Shown here piece by piece: positions 15,201 through 22,457 of a DNA stretch of 22,457 bases. The notes beneath the pieces are model-generated. The model was not told where the DNA came from, did not search any database, and was given only the letters and a program-made list of their open reading frames with translations. Source of the DNA: Saccoglossus kowalevskii. Lineage: Eukaryota > Hemichordata > Enteropneusta > Harrimaniidae. The translations under genes were made by a program, and so were the position numbers. Position 1 is the first letter of the stretch, and each line of letters opens with the position of its first letter. The DNA is taken from NCBI RefSeq assembly GCF_000003605.2, contig NW_003156736.1:173372-195828 (forward strand), given 5' to 3'.

Positions 15201-17137
15201 GATGTTGGAAATGGTTACATTAATATACAGGATCATAAAAATGTAACTTATAGTGACACACCTCTGTCATTATGTATATACATGTACATGTAAGTACATG
15301 AATTACAAATGCCGTATTTGTTCTATCAGTAGCACATATGCTTATGTAAATTACAGAGGTGTTTCAATGTTCAGAGTATTATGTACATCGAATGCAATTT
15401 TAGGTTTATGAAAATTTAATATAGTTTGGCATATTGAAGTAGTGATTTGTAGCTGGAATTGTTCAAATCTGTACATGTAAAACAAAACATCAAAGTCAAA
15501 ATCCTTCAAATAAAAGTCATAGAAACCTGGATTCCAACTCAGTATGCTATTAATAATGTCTTATTTTGCAGTGAGTATTGCCAACAGAATGTGCTCCAGG
15601 ATGTGTGTCAGAGAAGAACAGAGAATGGCGGTAAGTCACATATTTTTATTCCCTTGGACAAATAATGTGTTTATGTCTGTCTTTGCATTGGTATTTCAGT
15701 AAACACTGATTTGATGGATTTGATGCATGTTTACTATTATGACAATACAAGATCTGCATATTAATTAGGTGATTTGCATATTAATGTGCTAGCTTTTTTT
15801 TGCATTGTATCTAAACGTACTAGTGTTCGATTTATAATGAATTTTAAAACACGATATGTTCAAGCAGTGAAAGTGCTGATATGTGTTTGACAAATTAATA
15901 TATGATTATCTTTTGGTACACAATCATATTAATTATGCATATTAATCAAGTGATTTGCATATTAATGAGCTGGCTTTATTTTTGCTTCAATTGCATCTAA
16001 ACAGACTAGTGTTTGAATACATAATATTATATTCAAGCAGTGCAAATACTCGTGTGTTTGACAAGTACAATATATGATTATCTTTTGGTACACAATCATA
16101 TTAATTATGCATATTAATCAAGTGATTTGCATATTAATGAGCTGGCTTTATTTTTGCTTCAATTGCATCTAAACAGACTAGTGTTTGAATACATAATATT
16201 ATATTCAAGCAGTGCAAATACTCATGTGTTTGACAAGTACAATATATGATTATCTTTTGGTACACAATCATATTAATTACTGTGGAATACTTTATTTTCG
16301 CTGGAATTAATTTTCGCTGAAAAGGCTTTTTGGGCGTTTTGTATGGAATTTATTTTCACTGATTTTTGATGAGTTTAATGTTAAATATAGGAAAAAAAGT
16401 ATATTCGCTGGATTTTATTTTCATGTAATCATCCCTTCAGCGAAAATAGCGAAAATAAATTCCAAGCGAAAATAAAGTATTCTACAGTATGCATATTAAT
16501 TAAGTGATTTGCATATTATGTAGCGAGCTTTATTTTGCTTCAATTGCATCAAAGCAGACTAGTGTTTGAATTCATAATATTATATTCAAGCAGTGCAAAT
16601 ACTCGTGTGTTTGACAAGTACAATATATGATTATCTTTTGGTACACAATCATATTAATTATGCATATTAATTAAGTGATTTGCATATTAATGAGCTGGCT
16701 TTATTTTGCTTCAATTGCATCTAAACAGACAAGTGTTTGAATACATAATATTATATTCAAGCAGTGCAAATACTCATGTGTATTTGACAAGTACAATATA
16801 TGATTGTCTTTTGGTACACAATCATATTATTTGTGCATATTAATTAAGCGATTTACATATTAATGAGCTGGCTTCTCCATGTTTGTATGTAAACAAATTA
16901 ATGCTGAAATCAAATATACTTTGAGCAGTGTATGTACTCCTTTGTATTTTACAGAAGGACCCGTTAAAAACCAAAAGAGACACAAGGCAGGAAGAGTGGT
17001 CTGAGTTCATCAAAAAACAAGGCGAAAAAAGCGCTGCTGTTGATAAGGAACATGAGAAAAGAATGAAAGAAATAGAAGAAGAATATAAAGAAATGGGACA
17101 AGCCTTGATAAAAGCATCTCAGCCTTCCCAGCACTGA
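9217..17137 (+). CDS. BLOC1S5: BLOC-1 subunit 5 (Muted homologue), complete, five exons
   Basis: Exons 9217-9241, 11025-11107, 14615-14744, 15572-15630 and 16955-17137 (stop TGA 17135-17137) join in frame to 159 residues; human BLOC1S5 is about 187. The family signature is RLLDHRPIVQGELKYFVKEF, compared with human RLLDHRPVIQGETRYFVKEF. Downstream, the protein is charged and helical: EVTEANEKFIPDS, then EEWSEFIKKQ, AAVDKEHEKRM and EEEYKEMGQALIK, consistent with the coiled-coil subunits of BLOC-1, which act in making lysosome-related organelles. The first exon codes only eight residues and a split Asp codon; a second ATG follows immediately at 9220. An upstream in-frame TAG at 9151 and no other Met set the start. 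The N-terminus is about 25 residues shorter than human. Donors and acceptors are all GT-AG. Introns 1, 2 and 4 carry many repeats. AATAAA at 18051-18056 is a likely poly(A) signal. Confidence 0.94.
9394..9404 (+). repeat. Poly-G run in BLOC1S5 intron 1
   Basis: Eleven G in a row, then CGTGGG. Likely length-variable. Confidence 0.75.
9613..9690. repeat. Short dispersed repeat, copy 2
   Basis: Diverged relative of 6236-6306, in the same orientation. It keeps the CTTCAGG / TGTATAGTTATTT core and the downstream GAGGGGCTG, but the inverted arms have decayed. Confidence 0.5.
9891..10114. mobile_element. 224-bp inverted-repeat element with telomere-like blocks
   Basis: The left end starts GGCTTAGTCTTTTCCACG and the right end is its complement, with at least 26 matching bases before the arms diverge into GAAAC-type repeats. 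AACACACAC flanks it at 9882-9890 and 10115-10123, a 9-bp direct repeat consistent with target duplication, though of simple sequence. Inside each arm sits a telomere-type block: CCCTAACCCTAAC at 9933-9945 and GGTTAGGGTTAGGG at 10040-10053. About 90 bp of unique sequence separates them. No protein is encoded. A 9-bp duplication would fit Mutator-like transposition, but this is tentative. Confidence 0.7.
10394..10806 (+). pseudogene. Truncated LINE 3' end in BLOC1S5 intron 1
   Basis: A 62-codon frame (10394-10582) reads PERNVLFEMAKTKIQNF, then LPPKTQFIALLNN and VVRYLKKCFEIR. This is the general pattern of the extreme C-terminus of CR1/L2-like non-LTR reverse transcriptases. It is followed by about 200 bp of non-coding tail, then GTTAATAAAATTTATTAAA and an (ATT)n run ending near 10804, as expected for a retrotransposon 3' end. 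The reading frame is closed just upstream (TGA 10385-10387), so this is a dead 5'-truncated copy. The family assignment is from the pattern only. Confidence 0.6.
11306..11602 (+). repeat. 17-bp minisatellite, about 17 copies
   Basis: Unit GTGCAATACATTCATAC repeated about 17.5 times, with a few variants (ATG, TTG or TATG at the unit joint). As 17 is not divisible by three and the unit has no forward stop, all three forward frames stay open and encode a 17-residue repeat built from CNTFIRAIHSYVQYIHT. The frames are a by-product, not a gene. It lies in BLOC1S5 intron 2, 200 bp after exon 2. Confidence 0.95.
11603..14199 (+). other. BLOC1S5 intron 2, main body, no gene seen
   Basis: AT-rich intron sequence. 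The 101-codon minus-strand frame at 12454-12759 has no family I recognise and no splice or start context to support it. Some A and T runs are present. No tRNA-like fold was seen. Confidence 0.5.
14202..14395. mobile_element. TA-flanked MITE, family B, copy 2 (194 bp)
   Basis: Same sequence order as 5829-6035: TTCACTGGGTTTTAAT, GACTGG, GCTAAATTAAAACCCAGTG, GAATATGCCTGAAATGG and TTAGTCATTTTA. It is about 13 bp shorter because sequence just inside the left end is missing. TA borders it at 14200-14201 and 14396-14397. It lies in BLOC1S5 intron 2, about 220 bp before exon 3, in the same orientation as copy 1. Confidence 0.75.
15755..16874 (+). repeat. ~172-bp intronic satellite, about 6 copies
   Basis: The marker TACACAATCATATTA recurs at 15917, 16089, 16261, 16642 and 16815. 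Spacing is 172, 172, 171 (after removing an inserted element) and 173 bp. The first copy (from 15755) is more diverged and the last is cut short. Each unit has TGCATATTAAT, GTGATTTGCATATTAAT, ACAGACTAGTGTTTGAA and TATATGATTATCTTTTGG. Five of six copies hold the octamer ATTTGCAT, a POU-factor core. The array is in BLOC1S5 intron 4 and ends about 80 bp before the last exon. Confidence 0.92.
16280..16487. mobile_element. TA-flanked MITE, family C, inserted in the satellite
   Basis: The element starts CTGTGGAATACTTTATTTTC and ends with the near-complement GAAAATAAAGTATTCTACAG, 208 bp in all. TA is present on both sides (16278-16279, 16488-16489). Neighbouring satellite copies read ATTAATTATGCATATT without the insertion, so the empty site is visible and the TA duplication is direct. 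Internal motif TTTTCGCTG recurs in both orientations. No coding sequence. Confidence 0.9.
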
Positions 17138-18350
17138 GTTTGCATCCTCCTCGAACTAAAAACAAAATTCTTGTGATATTCACGAACATATGGTGAATAT
17201 TTGTAAGCATAGTTCCAATGTAGAATTTCTTTCAAACTGCACATCATGGACAAATAATGGTCACATATGCATGTACATTTACTGTACACGCAACTGCATA
17301 CAAAAAGTGACTATGCACTGTAAAGGAAGCAATAGATATTTTAAAATCGAAAAGATCAGAGTTCAATTTGAACTAGCGCACCATATTTAAACCTAGTTCA
17401 AGATATCCAAAACAGTGATTTAACGATTTCACTATCAATACATTGCCTGCTGAAAGTTTGAAAGTTTTTCGAGATTCTAAGCAATATGGCTGACCAGCAA
17501 CCATTTTGTTTTCATCTTTTTTTGCACATTTCTGCTTATATCTCAAATTCACACTGTCCAAACTTGGTGTTCTAGCACATCAAAGAAAGTTTTTTATGTC
17601 AAAATCCAAATCAAGATGCATTGCCTGCTGAAAGTCTCCATAGATAGCGTGAAATGAAAAAAACACAGCATCAACAGATAATAACAGATCAGGAAAAGGG
17701 ACGAATTGTGTTTGCCATGCAAGTCGATGGAGCAACCATCATGTGCACTTTGAGATAACGAGCATTGTACACCAGATCAAGAAATTCATGTCTTAAACAA
17801 TTGCTGTTTCAAGACAAGCCTATAAAAAGACTGAGCCAAGACTAATCATCAAATGAAAATACAGTGATGCCACTCTGAACCAGTGAACTGAGAATATTGT
17901 TTATGGATTTAATGTAGCCGAGATATTCTTTATAATTAAAATTTACTGCTTTGTGAAAGACACAGTACATTGCATATTGGCACACATGCATAAGAACAAG
18001 ATTGTTGGTAAGATTTATCACAATGCAATGCCATGCACACACATCCACAGAATAAAATCTTGACTGTTGCAGATCAGAGTGTGAAAAAAAAGAAATGACA
18101 CATGGGTTTATTTATGATAATTATGCTTTTTGTTTCCTAACCACCAAGAGCCCTGTATCCATTTCACCCAGATTAAAACTTTTACATCTATTGGCTGTCA
18201 TATTGAATTGTTTGTAGAGCGTAGTAGGGCCTGAGAAAATCAATATAGCTTATGCATCGTGCAATGACCTCTGCCCTTTACATTTGAATGCTCACTGAGT
18301 TTTCATCACATTTATAGTTATTGGCTAATAAAGTGAAAATGAAATGCAGC
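17138..18350 (+). other. BLOC1S5 3' UTR and flank (inferred)
   Basis: No coding sequence is recognised after the stop. AATAAA occurs at 18051-18056 and again at 18327-18332, implying a 3' UTR of about 0.9-1.2 kb. A short repeat at about 17467-17545, TTCGAGATTCTAAGCAATAT then GGCTGACC, recurs at 20246 onward. Confidence 0.5.
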
Positions 18351-18370
18351 GAATAATTAAAATGATTTTT

Positions 18371-19085
18371 AGTCCTCGTTCGGATGCAGTCCGAAAACGG
18401 GGACTTATGTTTTGACCTCCGTGCTTCTGTACGTCCGTCGGTGCGTCTGGACCTGTATCACACATACATGATACATGATATTATATATATATACACATCA
18501 ATTTGTTTCACGATCTGATTCAAGATGGCCGTATGGCGGCCATTTTTGTTCAAGCATTTCTTGGCTGTTTACAGATGGATTTTGTTCAAACTTTGTATAT
18601 ACAATGGATATTATAGGACCTTGATGCAGATCATTTTGTTTTTCGGATAAAATTCAAAATGGCCGACTGGTGGCCATTTTGTTTTAATGAATGGGGTTCT
18701 AGTGCCATATTTCTGACTTGCTGTGACGGATTATGTTCAAATTTTAAATATTCATTATACATCATTTCATAGATATACAGATACATTGGTTTGACGATCC
18801 TATTAAAAATATCCGAATGATGGCCATTTTTGTGCTAAAAAAATCATCAAATATCAAGCATTTCTGGATGGATTTTGTTCAAACTTGGTACATACATTAG
18901 ACATTACGGGTTCCTGATGCACATTATTTTATTTTTTAGATCGGATTCAGAATGGCTGATTAGTGGCCATTTTGTTTTAATGAATGGGCTTCTAGAGCCA
19001 TGTCTCGGACATGCTTTGACTGACCATGTTCAAATTTTATATATTCATTATACATGTATTCAAAATGGCTGCTTTTGTTTTAATT
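18371..19085 (+). repeat. Hairpin-headed degenerate repeat element
   Basis: It begins with an imperfect hairpin at 18371-18406, AGTCCTCGTT...AACGGGGACTT, followed by a GTCCGTCGGTGCGTCTGG-type run. Then come alternating half-units: GATGGATTTTGTTCAAACTT at about 18573 and 18867, and a GTTCAAATTTTAAATATTCA-type half-unit at about 18731 and 19027, so a unit of about 295 bp is repeated twice. Each half is followed by AAAATGGCCGA and TGGCCATTTTGTTTTAAT. Short frames inside are by-products. Confidence 0.65.
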
Positions 19086-19867
19086 AATGCTGTTTCAGAG
19101 CAATATCAGATACAAATGTCAATCATTTAAATGTTAAACAATCATCATAATCATATTCCTGATATGCTTTTCAGTAAACATGGTTTGGTTTGATTTAATA
19201 AGAGTACAACAAAGCTGTTATTGTTGTTTAATTGACTATTTTGGGCTCTTGGTCAAATAAGAGTCTTACCAGACCTCAGCCCCAAAACATTTGGTTAATC
19301 AAATATAGTGGCCGACTAAGATTGCTCAAATTTATACAGTGAATTTAGAAAGTTGGGAAGTTTTATGTGTTTTTTCTGCAGCTCCATCGGGGGTTGTGTT
19401 TGTCATGGATGTACGTGTGTTACATAACCCCTCTTTTGTATGGGCCAATGACTTGTAAATATCACTCCTGACATTGTATTGTATTAAAATTTGGGGGTGG
19501 GTGTTTTCCCGGGCATGGGTGCTTACCTGGATAAATACAGTATACTAAAATGTACATACTGCATTCACATACACAGCTTGTCGATCTGAAATCACTCGTT
19601 TCTACTAATCTGCAATCTTCTAATTTTTAAATAGTGAGGGATCATGTGAGAATAACCTCGTTCTGAAAAACAGCAGTGTTCCTGTGTTACTGAAGTAAAC
19701 GGGCAATGTTGAAAAAGAAACTAGTAACTGTTTGGAACAAAGAAAGTGTACCGGTACTTTCAATAAATGCTGTCAAAGAATGCTGACTGAAAACTGCCCT
19801 CTATCGAATGGTAGTGTACTGTTGAAACCAGTGACAAACCAAAATGTCATATTACTGTATATATTTT

Positions 19868-20300
19868 AACCCCAGACTGGACACAGTTTGGGGGTTTATG
19901 GATTGGGTTCTGTCTATCTGTCAAATTATCTTAGAAGTTCATGGACCGATTTTCACCAAACTTGGAACATACAGGTTTTTTTTTTTCTTTGTTCAGATAC
20001 AAAATGGCTGACTGGTAGCAATTTTATATGTGTAGAGCATTATCTCCAAGTAGTGCTGGTCAATTCTGTTCATTCTTAGAAATATGGGCAACCAACAGGT
20101 GACACATCAAAATTGGTGGATTGATTTGTGGCCATTTTGTTTGTCAAAAATACTAAGTTTTCCTTATAACTTACAATTACTAAATTATATTCAAATTTGG
20201 TACAGAGGCAGTATATAATTAAACGAAGATGCAAGTTGATTTTTTTCGAGATTCTAAACAATATGGCTGACCGGCAACTGTCAGCCATTTTGTTTGACGA
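19868..20300 (+). repeat. Second hairpin-headed degenerate repeat element
   Basis: The hairpin AACCCCAGACTG / CAGTTTGGGGGTT (19868-19897) is followed by a TCTGTCTATCTGTC run, then GACCGATTTTCACCAAACTT, and AAAATGGCTGACTGG near 20000. At 20246 it has TTCGAGATTCTAAACAATAT and the pair ATGGCTGACC / GTCAGCCAT. The layout parallels 18371-19085, though the hairpin sequence differs. Confidence 0.55.
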
Positions 20301-22457
20301 AAATCAGCAATTTTCGCCTGTTTTGGCTTATATCTTAAACTTGTTGAAGTAAAATTACCAAAATGTACTGAAACCACACTGCTTGGTGTTCATTATTAGA
20401 TACATTCACAAAACGTAGTGGGTAGACTCGTGGTAGAATGGCTTAAAATTTCACAGTCCTGATAGTTAAAGTTACAAAACTGTGTATACCAGTATTCAGA
20501 AATGCTACTTATAACAATGACACTCGCATCGAATTTGACAGATGTGCAAAGTAATTGTAATCAATTTAGCACACTGTAAATTGCTAAGTTGAGTTTTTGA
20601 TTTCAGTGAAATATGTCAAAATAAAGAAATGACCCTACAAGACTTCAATTTCATACATTGCGTAGAATAAATACCAACCAAGATGCATCTTGATGACCGA
20701 CAACCTAAGGTCAATTTGTTTTCCAAAAACTTGGCCAAATGCATTTTTTAAATTTCTAAAATCTATATTAAAACATTTTTTTTGGGGTCATGAATGCATT
20801 ATTTAAACATTCTGAGGTCCCAAATAAAGAGCTAGCTTAAGAGTAACCCATATTATGCATTGTCCAACAGTAATCCCTCGCACATCAGCTATCAGCAAAG
20901 ATTTTGGTTGGTCCAAGTCTTTGTCAAATGAATGTGAATCATCTGTTTATACCTCCATGGTTGAAAGTAGATTTAAAATGCCGCCCTCTAGTGGCAACCT
21001 TGTGTGAAGGTTTGGTTGGATGGTGTTCTATTTGATCGCGGGCAAAAAAACGAAAGTGGTCAGTTCCTGTCCACTGTTAAATAAAAAAAAAACATTTTTG
21101 TTAACACCCCCTCAAGCACACAGGAACACTGCTGGGGCTTCCAGATTTGTAATTTATTGGGAAGCTTCATCTATGTATCCGAGTAATTAATACATTTCTT
21201 TTTTTACAATTAGGAAAACTAAAAATGTGTGAAAATTTGCATTTTTCAATGCTATTTAAAAGTAATAATGTAACAAACCATTATATTGCTTTTCAAAACA
21301 AGTTTTTTTTTATTGCAGCATGGACACATGATAAGAATACCAGTAACACATGGAAGAACAACACTGCATAACACATATCCAGTAATAACCTCTACATTAT
21401 TTGAAATGGAAACATACAGTAATTAAAAAAAAGGTTAATACAATAGAGATATATACCAGTTATCTAGCATAAGAATGCTACTTATAAAAAAAATAAAAAG
21501 TCTGTCTATTCGTACAATTGGACGTACTAATCAAAACAAACTTGGAAGATGTCCCTTTATATTTTAACCCATTGAAATATAAAATAATGCTTTACAGGTT
21601 TTTTTTTTTGAGCGATTCGTTAAATTTAATTTTCAATTGGTATACAAGGCATATATCATAAAATATAGAGTTGTTTCTGCTGCCTTTTTATTTGAAGCCA
21701 ACTAAATAAATTGTTGAATGGTCATCATTCATATTCCAGTCATTGCATTTGTATTGCATATTTATTGCGCACCCTATTTTAGCAATACGCCTTACGAGCA
21801 CGGTGAAGTTTATAAATATGCAGTGCGAATAAATAATAGATCACTTTGTCATAAATATTTGGAATTGACGCCAGGATATTAATAAATCTCCCCGTGAAGC
21901 AGCCAGTTGATAATTTTGTGCAACACTTTCATTACAAATATCGATATCCCACACAAAAATGTGGTGTTAATTAAAAAGATCACTTTAGTTTTAATTGTAT
22001 GGCAAAATAATTTCCCTGCCTTAAAAAATGACATTAGGAATCAATCAGGAAATTATGGTAAATTCAGTCTTGTAATGATTAAATAAGCATAACTTTTGCA
22101 GTGATATTATCTTAGAAACTAAAACAGGTGAACTCATTGCAAATAATGAGAATTACATAGAAAAATAGGGGCCCCCCAGTCCTAACCTATCAACAATAGT
22201 ACCACAAATTAGTCGTGTTATAGGGAGCATGATTTCTTTTTTTTTAATCACACCAGACTTACATTTAGTACACATTTCAAAACTATGCTAAGCTAAGAAT
22301 AATATACATATATATATACACGATTAAAAAAAAATGGAAGAAAAATTATGATTACCATGGAGTACAGTCAAGACAAGCGAAGACAGTCTGAGTTTACAAC
22401 TTATGAGAATACAAAATGCAAGTAACCCATCATAAAAAAAACAATTTCTTATCTTGG
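20301..22457. other. Intergenic, no gene seen
   Basis: AT-rich sequence with many A and T runs. I see no frame with a recognisable domain, no clear exon flanked by good splice sites, and no RNA gene. A UTR of a gene beyond the right edge cannot be excluded. Confidence 0.5.
20979..20998 (+). promoter_or_regulatory. CTCF-like motif
   Basis: TGCCGCCCTCTAGTGGCAAC resembles the bilaterian CTCF core on the reverse strand (GCCCTCTAGTGGC type). A single motif match by eye; binding is not shown. It lies in the intergenic region after BLOC1S5. Confidence 0.35.

Overview
This is animal nuclear DNA, not bacterial or viral. It is AT-rich, has small exons with GT/AG splice sites, and carries many intronic repeats. 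Three protein-coding genes can be rebuilt exon by exon, each on a conserved protein family. Two minor-spliceosome (U12) introns, a vertebrate-like gene set and many short inverted-repeat elements suggest a slowly evolving marine invertebrate, such as an invertebrate deuterostome or a lophotrochozoan. I cannot name the species.

Layout. At 615-1925 (+) lie the last three coding exons of an E2F1/2/3-type transcription factor; its DNA-binding part is upstream of the window. Its 3' UTR runs to about 3.56 kb. At 3773-9047 (-) lies a complete six-exon ADAT2, the catalytic subunit of the tRNA wobble adenosine deaminase. It converges on E2F, and poly(A) signals for both strands lie within 17 bp of each other (3528-3544). 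At 9217-17137 (+) lies a complete five-exon BLOC1S5 (Muted), a subunit of the lysosome-related-organelle complex BLOC-1. It is head-to-head with ADAT2 across 169 bp, probably a shared promoter. From about 18.35 kb to the end I find no gene. That stretch holds degenerate dispersed repeats rich in an ATGGC / GCCAT inverted motif (18.4-20.3 kb), then AT-rich sequence with no recognisable feature.

The three genes act in unrelated processes (cell-cycle transcription, tRNA modification, organelle biogenesis). Their arrangement is a matter of genome architecture, not a pathway.

The introns are full of mobile and tandem DNA: a 400-bp Harbinger-type MITE, a pair of ~200-bp TA-flanked MITEs, a 4 x 177-bp tandem array of an inverted-repeat element, a 224-bp inverted-repeat element holding telomere-like TTAGGG blocks, a LINE 3' remnant, a 17-bp minisatellite, and a ~172-bp satellite with a MITE inserted in one copy. 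Most long reading frames outside the genes are by-products of these repeats. The best observations are the AT-AC type intron end in E2F, the U12 GT-AG intron in ADAT2, the tandem array with palindromic junctions, and the MITE insertion whose empty site survives in neighbouring satellite copies. I found no evidence of a wholly new multi-gene system.
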